From Tetmemena sp. SeJ-2015 (taxonomy: Eukaryota; Ciliophora; Spirotrichea; Sporadotrichida; Oxytrichidae): DNA of 64,000 bases. The notes under the pieces are model-generated. The model was not told where the DNA came from. It saw nothing but the letters and a program-made list of their open reading frames with translations, and did not search any database. Below are positions 38,801-48,199 of the stretch, one piece after another. Numbering within the stretch: position 1 is the stretch's first letter; each line of letters opens with the position of its first letter. Where the stretch lies: contig JAJKFJ010021871.1 of the NCBI GenBank assembly GCA_027382625.1, positions 124,001-188,000 on the forward strand. The letters are read 5' to 3'. A program made the translations under genes and the position numbers.

Positions 38801-40185
38801 TCTGTTGAAACAAAAGCTCTTGCCTCTGTTTCAAGCTTTTTATTTAAAAAATTTTTAATTTAAAATCTTTGCTGACACCTTGAATCAAAGATGTTCTTGT
38901 TTCTTGAATACTGGGCGGCGATGCCTTCTGGTTCAAATTTATCACATTTTGTAACTTAGAACCTTTCTCTATTGAGAGTGGACTCTTTTTGCTTAAAATA
39001 AAATTAAATTTATTTAAATAAAATAAAGTTTTTAATTGCCAATGCGAACATAAATCCTAATCTAGATTCTTAAAAATCTCATCCATTTTCCCCTTCCTAC
39101 TTTATTTTAAATCTTCTGCTTAATTCAATTCTTAGTCTTAGCATTCTCTTTCAGGGGTATCTTTAAATTCTTCTGCTATTCTTTAAACTCCTAAATTTTT
39201 TTTGTAAGATTAAGTATAAAATAATTGAGTTTAAGGAATGAGAAAAAAATGTGGGATGAAAAAGATACTAAACTACAATAATATTTCTTACTTTCTCCAA
39301 TATTAAAAATAAAATCTTTAATTTAAATGCAATCGATGATTCTTCTCTCTCTGTTTTCTTATCTTCAATTCTATTTATTCAAAGTTACCTTTCCTCGTTT
39401 AAGTATTAAATTCGACCGAGAAGAGTTTTTTATGCAAGGTTCTATTAAAAGGATCTTCTAATCTCTCTTTGGTGAATTTGCGAATTTCACCACCTTTAAT
39501 ATTTCCACCCTCCCTCTTTTTTAAGCTATTTTTGGTTACACATTAAATCTTATGATTCTCATTGCTGTGAGGCTTGTCATTCTTAAATATTAATGTTTGA
39601 ACTTTAGCTTTCTTAATATTCGTAATGGGAGAAATATCCTCGGGCGGCTCTGTGATGAAATTAATTCTAGGAGTAAGTTTATCCATTTCTATCCCTTCTG
39701 CTACGGAAGAACTAGAGTTATCTAAAAAATCAATTAAAAAAAAAAAACAGAAATAAAAATTATCCATAATTTCAGGGTAGTCCTATTCCTTAGAGAAATT
39801 TGATTTTATGAAATGAGTTTTCTCGTTTTATCGTTTAGAGTAGTACAAAGAATCCTCTCTGGCGTTTTGAACGTTTTGGTATTCGTTTTTGGGGGTCATG
39901 ACTATGGATGATTTCTAAGAGCTGAATTTTCTTTCATTATTATAAAAAAAGCAATAGAATTTTATATCTCTTATTATCAGGTTGGCTAAAATGATTAATA
40001 TTGAGGACGATTTCACTTCTCTTTTTAGGATATATTTCCTTCTTCTCACCCATTGATTCTTAATAGTCTTAATCCTCACTCTTAAACTAGAAGTCTTCCT
40101 AAATAAGCAATTAAGTTTTAAGTTATTGGACAACTGGAGTATTATATCCAAGCATCTCATCTTTGCTACTTGATGAATTTAACAT
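38800..40185 (-). CDS. Charged/Gln-rich protein, unrecognised
   Basis: ATG at 40185 (MLNSSSSKDEMLGYNTPVVQ) continues in one frame through QEDFQFKSEDQDYQESMGEK and PKKRSEIVLNINHFSQPDN. A short IES or intron near 39960-39915 leads to VMTPKNEYQNVQNAREDS. A T-rich insert of about 36 nt near 39757-39722 leads to NSSSSVAEGIEMDKLTPRIN, FITEPPEDISPITNI, NIKGGEIRKFTKERLEDPF and beyond. The frame stays open without TGA into AT-rich DNA, with protein-like sequence (KNLDQDLCSHWQL; QKASPPSIQETRTSLIQ) down to about 38.85 kb. The stop was not located, so the 3' end is approximate. No domain recognised. Confidence 0.45.
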
Positions 40186-40965
40186 CCTCAGAGAATATTT
40201 TCAATTTAAAATATCAAATAAAGGACTTATTTTGAATTAAGGGTGTCCACATATGACTTTATTTTCAGTTTTTTACCTTGCAATATAGCTTCGGTTTGAT
40301 TCTATGGAGTTTTAAGAAGTTCTTAACCTATTGCTATCATGATGAATCTATTTATTCTCGCTAATATTATACTTTCAGTCCCGATTTTCCAAAAACTTTT
40401 AAGTTTCCTTCTGTAAGCAGGGAAATAAAGAGGACGAATCTTGTCATCTGGTAAAATTTGGGTTACTGTAAGCCTCCTATTTGGCGAGTATTGCTAAAAA
40501 CTTCAAAAAAAAGAATTTTATTTATTAAATCCCACAATTTGGGGGGAAACCTTTTTGGGAAAAACATGCCAATTATGGGGGGTTTTAAGCTACTTCTTTG
40601 TTCAGAAAAAACAAAAACCATTGGCTACTTACTGTAAAACTCCTTTAGCTTTAAGTAAAAAACCAAGTCTAAAAAGATAATATTAAATATTTGTAAATAA
40701 AACGAGAAAAAGCTTTCATACAATCATCTTAAGGGGTGTTTTAATTTTAAAAAGAGCTACACCAATTACTGGATCTCAGTCTTTGTATCTTTTGCTGGTA
40801 ACTACTCAAAGGCCTTTTACTGTTAATTTTTCTCAAAGCATTTAAGCGAAATTTTTATAATAAAAAATCAAAGTGGAAGAAGGAAGCAGGAATTAAACTC
40901 ATTATAAAATTTAAAATTAAAAATTTAAGACAATTAAGTTTTAGCCAAGAGATACTTAAGGTCCT
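40186..40965. other. Spacer with unusual G-runs
   Basis: No coding frame stands out. Around 40540-40590 are G6, G3 and G6 runs next to T runs, including one GGGGTTTT at 40579-40586, the telomere repeat unit of oxytrichid and stylonychiid ciliates. A single copy in AT-rich DNA is weak evidence. Confidence 0.35.
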
Positions 40966-42640
40966 TCAAATGTATTACTCTTCATAATGATCTCATTGTT
41001 AGATGAACCAGTCTAATTTCTTCAAACTTGGTCCTCAACAATCTAAAAATTCTTGTAAAAGAAATATCTCTTAAGTGTAGAGTTAGTAGATTCTGAAATT
41101 ATTTAGAAATTGCTTTCAATGTCATTCATCAATAGATGGCTCTTTTCATTAAAAGACATTTATTTTTCTTGATTGATTAACTTGGCTATCTCTGCGGTCT
41201 TATTGAGATAAGCACTCTTCATGCTCAAAACGTTCCTAAATCTTTGATTATAAATCGTTCATAATAATTATTGAATGATGTCTGGAAGGAGGTGACTAAG
41301 AAAGCTTCTAAAACTCTTGTTAGTTCATTTTATTATGCCTTCCAAAGTCAATTACTTTTTTGAGTTGCTATTAAGAAACGCATTCATCTATTTTCCCCAA
41401 GTCTAACTATTTTACATTCAAGGGCTTATAAAGAATAGATTTAATCACTGTTAATTTGAGAGCTAGCTGTAATACTTATCTAAAAGATACTTATTTCTCC
41501 CAGAGTTTTCCTCAATAATATTCTGCAATCTTCTCTCTGCTCCATATTTACTCAAATCGGGATCTTGATTTTCTAAGTTCGTCTTTACATTTATTCCAAC
41601 TACGATTGGCTGGCTCATGTTTCTTAGATCATAGGATCCCATAGATATTTCATTCTTTTAATGGCCGTTGGAATTCTATAGTAGTTGTATACTGTTCTTG
41701 CTTTATCTTCCCTTTTATAGAGAAAGCTTCCTTACACTTGAGTAATGGCTCTTAGTCGATCTAAATCTATTAACAGAATTCGTTGCTTGCATCATCGATA
41801 AGCTACTTGCTCCTCCATCGGGGATTTGTGTCTTACCAATGGAGAAATTTTCAAGCTCAGAGTAAATCAATTATCGACTCGCAGATTAATTATCATCCAG
41901 TTATTTTTCCATCTAACTTGGAAGCAAATTTATAAAAGCCATAGTTTCGTTTTCTATTTTAAAACATAAAAAGGTAAATTTGTTAGCTAGGAGATTTGAA
42001 ATCCTAGTATTCTGTGCTCAGTTATTATTGAGCTCTAAGACTCTGATAGATCTTTTCTCTTCTAGGGTTAATGTTAAGTCTTTTTATTGGCTAACTTAGG
42101 TTCTTAGTATTTTAAGCATCACCTGCAAATGAGGATGTCATTTTCCTTTATTAAAAGAAAAATTAAGGCAAATATTTGAGATTGATACTTAAGAAGTGAA
42201 GGTTTGGGGTTGACCATTTAGCCCTTCTTTTTGCATGTTGATATTATGAGAGAAGTATATCTCATTGAATTTTCGAGTATCCCCTCCAAATTTATTCTAA
42301 AGTGAGAATTGAACATCTTTAAGCAAATAAAATACATAAATATTTCATCTGAAGTCTTTGAAGGTGAATTAGTTCTCAAATTTTGTATTTCATCCATGTT
42401 TAAAGGTGGATCTTTAATGGTAATCTTCAAGCCTGAAGCTTTTTAAGACTTTTTATCTTTGAACTTTAAATAGGTAAGATCGTTGGCTTTTTAAGTTCTC
42501 GAGGCATTTGAGTTATCTTGATGTTAGAATCTCATGAGCTCGTCGTAAATTATTTCTAAGTCTTTGTTTTAAGCTTGTCTGTGACTGTCTGCTTATCTCT
42601 ATGGTGAATACATGCTAGTGCTGTTAAATTTATTATTCAT
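40966..42640 (-). CDS. Unrecognised Ser/Lys-rich protein
   Basis: ATG 42640 begins MNNKFNSTSMYSPQRQADSH and runs through a helical piece (KDLEIIYDELMRFQHQD) and LKITIKDPPLNMDEIQNLR. After an IES or intron comes a Ser-rich region near 41860-41590 (FSIGKTQIPDGGASSLSMMQ; YDLRNMSQPIVVGINVKTN), then SKYGAERRLQNIIEENSGRN. The last part (41330-40980) is helical (VLSMKSAYLNKTAEIAKL; NDIESNFKQFQNLLTL) and ends at TGA (plus-strand TCA 40966-40968). Several interruptions (near 42330-42240, 42160-41890 and 41460-41330) need resolving. No homologue recognised. Confidence 0.45.
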
Positions 42641-42836
42641 TATATTTATTCTCAATAATTTTCTAATGAAATTACAGTTATCAAATAAATAAAATCTAAG
42701 ATAAAAATCGCATTAAATTTAAGATATTTTTATTATCTCTAAAGCATTATAAATGCTCTACAAATAACAAAATATATGAGAGAGGAGGAAAAATCTAGAG
42801 TTAAAATCTTTATAATAATCAATCTTTATCAAAATA

Positions 42837-45361
42837 ATGGACTCAGCTCCTCAAGGTCCCCCTGCCGACCAAACTAATTTCAGTCTACTAAGGCTCTACT
42901 ATCAAGGTCAATTTGTCAAATACTTTGAAGCTGTAAGATTAAGTTGAAGCCATAAAGCAGAAGTATACTAAACTACTACTATAGATAAAAGGCAAGAAGA
43001 CAGTTTACTATGATGAGACACTCTTGAAAGTATTGAGTTTTGTTCTCGGCGGAATGCCAGCCACTGCAAACATAGATCAGCATCTTATTCTTCAAAAGCC
43101 AAATGTAAGGTTAAGTATTCAGTCTTAGAAGTTTAAAGGAAGCATAACCAACTAATGATAAAGTCATATTCATCACAAGACCTGATCTTGAATCAATTAG
43201 AGCACTAGTCAAACAGCATAAGAGCTTTAGAAAGGCTGTAGATTATTATATTCTGTATGTGCCCAGGAAAACAATAGAGTGCGATGAAGAGCTAGAAAAA
43301 GAAGGAGTAAGATAGAATTATAACTTAACTTATCTTAGCTATACGATTAAGAGAGAGTGAGCCATATTACTATGGACATAATCCCACTTGAAGAAGATCT
43401 CCTTTCCTTTAGAGATGGCAGATAACTTTTTCTCATTACATGCTTGGTGACGATGACAATTACAAGGTTTATGTGTAAACATCTATCAGCAGATTAGAGA
43501 GCGTATTTGGATAGATCAAGTATAAATTCGCTAAAGGAGATGATGCAACCTAGATTTTGAATCGCATTAACTCCAACGCCCTTCCAGTTTAATTTATGCC
43601 TGTGTTGAATTTAAGTTGATAACTCTGGCTCTTAGAATGAAAGTGAAATAGATGCCTTGATTCTCTTGGATAGAAACATAGACATGGTCACTCCATTTTG
43701 TGTTACTCAGACTTACGAGGGACTCCTGGATGAGTTTTTCAGAATCCAGACTTGCAGCATATCAGTAGATTTGTCCATTATAAAGCCAGAGAATAAGGAT
43801 GGACAGCCCTTGCAGCTAAATCAACCCATAAATACAAGAGAAGAAACAAAAGTTTAACCTCTCAAAGGAGAGTCTAAGGTTTTATAATGCAATTTTAAGT
43901 ATGTTAAGAGAAATTTACTCTTAAATTTGAAAGGTTCTCAGTCTCACAAACGAAGATAATATCTTCAAAGATGTGAGAGACAAGCACTTCAACACTCTTA
44001 CTTTTAGTTATATATTTTTGCTCTTGAGAAAACTTTCAGCAAGAAAGTCTAAGAGATTCAAAGCATCGTAAAAGAAAAAGACAAGCCTCAATCAATTGAG
44101 GAACTTGATGCTTACATCACTAAGCTTATTCATTTATTCTCAATTGAATTAATCTATAGCTTAAAAACATGGATATAGCGAAGGGGAAAGATATCTTGAC
44201 TCATCATATCAATCTTGCCTATTACATCAACACCCAAACAAAAGACTTAGACTACTTGTAATGCTATGGCTTGGAGCAAAAGATAATTCTGGCTGAGGAC
44301 CTCAAGTCTATTCAAACTACTTTAGAAAACAAGATGATAAAGTAGTACAGCAGAGACAAGATCCTTCGCATGCTGTGCCTCTTTAGCGTCACTTAGAGTG
44401 GGCTTAAGCAAGACTTGTTCAACGAGTTGAGGAAGTTTTATCTCTATAACTACGGATTCGAAGAGGTGGTAACTCTAATGAATTTGCAAGACTCAAAGTT
44501 GCTCAGAGTGAAGGATAAGAGACTCGATTGGGCTAAATTGAAGAAGGTGTTTTAAAATTTAATGATATAATCTGAATTTGGAATTGTATGTTCAAGCTAA
44601 TTAACGAGGAGGTGCAGATTGATAACCCAACTGATATTAGTTATGCCTATAATGGCTATTCTCCAATTTCAGTCAAGCTACTTGAGAGTATTTTCCAGCA
44701 AGGTGGATTTGCAAAAGCTGAAGATATTGCTTGAAATATGCAAGCATATCATTTCTTAATCAATTATTTAACCCTTAAATATCAAAATAAGGACAGTTTT
44801 TCTCTTTAAAGTTAAAAAATAAAGAGCTTCAAATTAGAGCATTAAAACCAACCTCATCTTTAAGCACAAAGCTCCTTTAATTAATTTAAATTTTTTTTAT
44901 TTATCAAAATTTCATAATAGTAAGAATTATTCATTTAACATTTTTAGAACTGAAACTACTGCCTGGATAATACGTTTACCCACCAAATGAGATAGAATTA
45001 TTCTAGGCGAGACCTAATTTTCTCTTAATTCATTTTTTTATTTACAAACTCAAGTGATACCAGGCTTAGAGTAAGCAGCTTAAAGAAAGAAGAGAGTTCT
45101 CATCTATTTCATTGGAGGAGTGACCTATGGAGAAATTGCAGCAGTCAGATTCCTCAACAAACTTTTCAAGGATAAGAAGTTTATCGTTTAATTAATCAGT
45201 GTTTTAATATCATTAAATTCATTTAAAATTTTATTTGGATTGCTACAACATAGATCATAAATGGAGAGACATGCATCTAGATGATGAGAGGAAAGATGAA
45301 TATCAACCTAGATGTTTCAACTCTAGTTAAATAAGCTCCAATAGCTCAAACTAAGAAATGA
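42837..45361 (+). CDS. VPS33: VPS33-type Sec1/Munc18 protein
   Basis: Sec1/Munc18-family subunit of the HOPS/CORVET tethering complexes, which binds SNAREs on endosomes and lysosomes. Diagnostic segments in order: KKTVYYDETL; PTNDKVIFITRPDLESI; DYYILYVPRKTIECDEEL; MDIIPLEEDLLSF; LILLDRNIDMVTPFCVTQTY (the VPS33 LLDRNVDLLTP motif); NIFKDVRDKHFN; KILRMLCLFSVTQSGLKQ; NPTDISYAYNGYSPISVKL; VLIYFIGGVTYGEIAAVRF; IINGETCIQMM; stop TGA 45359-45361. The region around LYDQERVSH follows a GT...AG intron. The gene is split by at least eight pointer-flanked inserts, each of whose removal restores both frame and alignment. One interruption at 44735-44950 remains unsolved. In-frame TAA/TAG at conserved positions prove the Gln code. 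Close to VPS33A in overall layout. Confidence 0.92.
42925..42950 (+). repeat. IES with 7-bp pointer TTGAAGC (VPS33)
   Basis: Copies at 42925-42931 and 42944-42950. Removing 19 nt gives FVKYFEA-IKQKYTKLLLQ in frame; unremoved, the frame hits TGA. The insert contains GTAAG and mimics an intron, but the 28-nt GT...CAG alternative drops conserved-looking residues. Confidence 0.8.
43111..43136 (+). repeat. IES with 4-bp pointer TTAA (VPS33)
   Basis: TTAA at 43111-43114 and 43133-43136; removing 22 nt gives KPNVRLKEAQPTNDKVIF, in frame and co-linear with VPS33 proteins. A 34-nt GT...AG intron (43105-43138) is a less attractive alternative. Confidence 0.65.
43307..43338 (+). other. 32-nt intron (VPS33)
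   Basis: GTAAGA...CTTAG; removal joins EELEKEG to LYDQERVSHITMDIIPL, which matches the VPS33 alignment in length and sequence. It is a true GT...AG intron in the same gene as several IESs. Confidence 0.7.
43408..43430 (+). repeat. Candidate IES with TTT pointer (VPS33)
   Basis: Between EEDLLSF and HYMLGDDDNYK the frame must lose 2 nt mod 3. TTT at 43408-43410 and 43428-43430 with removal of 20 nt gives DLLSFSHYMLGDDD. A CCTTT tandem pair (43401-43410, removal of 5 nt) also restores frame, so the boundary is ambiguous. Confidence 0.4.
43607..43638 (+). repeat. IES with 4-bp pointer GAAT (VPS33)
   Basis: GAAT at 43607-43610 and 43635-43638; removing 28 nt joins FMPVLN to ESEIDALILLDRNIDMV in frame and deletes in-frame TGA codons. 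The insert has no GT...AG limits. Confidence 0.85.
43876..43936 (+). repeat. IES with 6-bp pointer AAGGTT (VPS33)
   Basis: AAGGTT at 43876-43881 and 43931-43936. Removing 55 nt gives KGESKVLSLTNEDNIFKDV, co-linear with the conserved stretch before RDKHFN. Confidence 0.85.
44000..44036 (+). repeat. IES with 5-bp pointer ACTTT (VPS33)
   Basis: ACTTT at 44000-44004 and 44032-44036. Removing 32 nt joins DKHFNTLTF to SKKVQEIQSIVKEKD with the exact shift required. The GT...AG intron here (33 nt) leaves the wrong frame. Confidence 0.9.
44123..44163 (+). repeat. IES with 6-bp pointer AGCTTA (VPS33)
   Basis: AGCTTA at 44123-44128 and 44158-44163. Removing 35 nt joins LDAYITKL to KNMDIAKGKDILTHHIN, gap-free against the family. 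No GT...AG pair gives this. Confidence 0.9.
44548..44592 (+). repeat. IES with 4-bp pointer TGTT (VPS33)
   Basis: TGTT at 44548-44551 and 44589-44592. Removing 41 nt joins WAKLKKV to FKLINEEVQIDNPTDISY in frame, immediately before the conserved NPTDISYxY motif. Confidence 0.88.
45012..45061 (+). repeat. IES with 3-bp pointer ACC (VPS33)
   Basis: ACC at 45012-45014 and 45059-45061; removing 47 nt joins IELFQAR to PGLEQAAQRKKRVLIYF in frame. Confidence 0.75.
45187..45241 (+). repeat. IES with 2-bp pointer TT (VPS33)
   Basis: TT at 45187-45188 and 45240-45241. Removing 53 nt reads KKFIVATTQIINGETCIQ, which restores the conserved VIATT element. The nearby GT...ATAG intron would lose ATT. Confidence 0.8.
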
Positions 45362-45471
45362 TTTATCATAATTTATAATTTTAAATAACTAATAATTCTC
45401 AAATCAGTCTACCTTCGCTTTCTTTTTTAATCCTTTATTCTTCAAAAGCATGAGGGCAAAATTTGATGTCT

Positions 45472-46787
45472 TCATAATACCCTATGATTCTAGGCTGCTT
45501 CATATGACTTTCTTATTTTTAAAATTTCACTTTTCTGTTGCTCTTTCTCTAACTCATCAATTAGCATTTGATTTAACTGCATTGAATCCTCTGGGAGCTA
45601 TAGAGATGACAGAGATTGTAAAATCTCCTCTTCTGCATCCCTCAGATCTTCTTTCCTGTGGCTTAGAATTTCTTCTCCTCCCCCATCTCTCTCCCCATCC
45701 TTGACATACTATTCAAGGTATGTTTCCATTTCTGCCATTCTGGCTTTCTCATCTATGACTCTTCTAATCTGCTTTTCAATTCTCTTTTGCCTGTCAGCCG
45801 GTAGGAATCGGAAATAGGTTTGAATGTTTTCAAACTACGAGCGAGACTTGTACTTCTTTTGTTCCGCTTGCTTACGCTCCTTGTCTTCATCTTGCATGAA
45901 AATATCTTTGAAAATTATCATATGAAAGAAATTAGTGAGATAGGTTTTGAACTTAGCTATGGAGTGCTGTCTAAGTTCTTGCAGGAATCTAGAACGCTGA
46001 GCAGAGGATTACTACTGCCTGGCTGAGAGTTTGGGAAGCTATTGCTGAGAGGCTTGTACTTTGAGGCTTGGCAACATTAAGTCAGTGTTTTTAGTTTGAC
46101 CCTTCCCCTGAATAGATTAGAGCACTAAGGTCTAAGTGCTTCGAGTTCCATGATTTCTACTCAGTGCACTAAAATTCTGAGCTTCCTTGTTTAAAAATTA
46201 TCATTATATGCACTATAACTAAAATATTTAAGTTTTATGATGAGTTATTAGGCTTGCTTGGAGAGCGGTTATTAAATATATTTTGCTTGTTGAGCAATTA
46301 AGAAAGTATGTACTTGCGATTGTGTGAAAGTGCTACCAGGCTTGCAGGTGTATCTTTATACTTCTCTGCTATCTTATCCTTGATTATGTCGCTAAAATAC
46401 TTCTGAGACTTCGAATCTTATAGCTCTTGAAACTTCTATTCCATTTTATCAAAGAAATCCTGGGGCTAGTAAGGATTTATGGCAGGCAGATTTTTCTAGG
46501 GCTCAATAGAAGAGGAATTAAAGTTTGAAGATGCAAAGTTTTCTTCTTCATTGTATCTCTGGCTCTTAAAAGAGGAAATTATAATTCAAAATTATCATAA
46601 AAGACTCTTCTTATAAGTGTCTATTATAAATGAGATAATAATTTACAGATTTAAGATTAATGTCCCCATTTTAAGATGCCTGTAGCTGTCTGCTTTAATT
46701 TCTTTGAGACTATTTGAGTTACAATCGGAGTCTTGTTTGTATCTTCAGCTCATCGGAATCATCTAAACTTGCCACTTCCTTACTCAT
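45472..46787 (-). CDS. Coiled-coil protein, unrecognised
   Basis: ATG 46787 begins MSKEVASLDDSDELKIQTRL. A second block (46560-46300) contains NPYQPQDFFDKMEQKFQELQ and YFSDIIKDKIAEKYKDTPAS. The C-terminal block (45900-45480) is a charged helix-rich region (MQDEDKERKQAEQKKYKSRS; FRFLPADRQKRIEKQIRRVI; LEKEQQKSEILKIRKSYEAA) ending at TGA (plus-strand TCA 45472-45474), only about 110 nt from the convergent VPS33 stop. Frame breaks at about 46650-46570 and 46260-45900 indicate introns or IESs. No family recognised. Confidence 0.5.
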
Positions 46788-47404
46788 ACCTTATATACGT
46801 CTCGGATTCTATTTTCTTGAGGAGAGTTATCTAGACTATATAGGACTTCTATAATATAAATGATAAAATATTTAAAATTATAGATAATAATTCATTAAAA
46901 ATTGATTATTTTTGAAATTGATTGCAAGCCTGAACCTTTTCTCACAATCCTTCTGAAATTACAAATTAATTTACTTCAATCCTTTATGGATTCACCACAA
47001 TCGTGATTTATTTTTATGACACACAAAAATATAGAATTGCATACGATCATAAAATTAGATCCTTTATAAAATGAGATGAGGCTACATATTATTTATAATT
47101 TTAACTTGATTATAAATTTAATTATAAATAATATCTACTGTGATTATTAATTTGCTTGCCGTTAGAATACTAATCTGCCTGCACTTATTACGAGCTATTT
47201 GTGGAAGCTTCTGGCAATGAGTGCATGTATCCTATTATCTAAACTTATTTTTCAAAGCACAGTAATCATAATAATTTTTATTTCTTTACTCATGTTACGA
47301 GTTAGCTTGCATTTTATAAATAAATTTTATCAGGAGAATAAAAATCCTAAAACATAGGCTTCTAAATTGCAGATTATCTTAGCTTTTGAGATGTCAAAAT
47401 CATA
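46788..47404. other. AT-rich spacer
   Basis: About 600 nt of AT-rich sequence without a convincing frame or RNA gene, between two minus-strand genes. Confidence 0.4.
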
Positions 47405-47974
47405 TCACTCTTTAGATTTTTGGATACTTTATTGGAGATACCCAAAGATTTTTCCAAATAATGTAATAAATTTTATATTTTTTTGAAAGAGTTATCTAGA
47501 GCACTAGATTTGCAAAATTATAAATCTTTAAATAAATTTGTCAATGTATGGATAAAAATAGCCAAGGTCCTCAGGTGCTTTATCTCTAATTTCCTATTTG
47601 ATGTTTTGCTTTATCTACTAGAGTTGTGTCTCTCCACTGATAGCGTTTAGGTTAGTTAGGAGTTACTTTTCTGTGAGATTCTTAAGCATCTATCTAGTTT
47701 TCTTCTCTTAAAGTTCCATTTGCTTATTTAACAAAAATAATCGGCATACAAATATTGAAGTTATATTGTCCTTATGTCTACTAATGTTGATATCCCTTAA
47801 TTCTTTTTCTAGTGCTAGCTTTTAACTCTTGACTGATAAGTGAGCACCACCACCCCCTATTAACAATAGCTTTTGAGATGCATTTTGATTTTTGAGTGTG
47901 TTGTTATTTTCTTGAACTCTCAGATCTTGCTTTTTTACTTAATATGGATGATCGTTCCTAATATTTTGCGACAT
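47405..47974 (-). CDS. Small coiled-coil protein
   Basis: ATG 47974 begins MSQNIRNDHPYQVKKQDLRV and runs unusually cleanly through LLLIGGGGAHLSVKSQKLAL, EKELRDINISRHKDNITS, LLNKQMELQEKKTRQMLKNL and LQQIKQNIKQEIRDKAPEDL to GYFYPYIDKF. After that it becomes AT-driven up to TGA (plus-strand TCA 47405-47407); the true end is probably near 47.52 kb. The layout of short Gly motif plus basic coiled coil suggests a small structural protein. Not recognised. This is the least interrupted gene in the minus-strand block. Confidence 0.55.
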
Positions 47975-48199
47975 ATTTTAACTTATATTTTAATTTTCTT
48001 GAGTGCTTGAATTATCCAATTTCTAATTATTGCATGTAATATTTTTATAATCAAGAATTTAAAACTCATTAAGATGCTTATTTATTAATACTGAGCACCT
48101 TTAAAAAAACATTAAATTATTTTACTCTAAATTTCTTAGAATATTATTATCTCCTATTAGTTCTCTAAATTGTATTTAGTTTTCATACGTTAATAAATG

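Noticed and set aside
42837..45361. Programmed +1 frameshifting (Euplotes-like) or base errors as the cause of frame breaks
   Set aside because: Shifts occur at no common codon, and in nearly all cases a direct-repeat pair with exactly the right spacing explains both the frame and the extra residues.
42837..45361. All inserts are ordinary spliceosomal introns
   Set aside because: At 44000, 44123, 44548, 43607 and 45187 no GT...AG pair gives the required frame and alignment, while pointer removal does.
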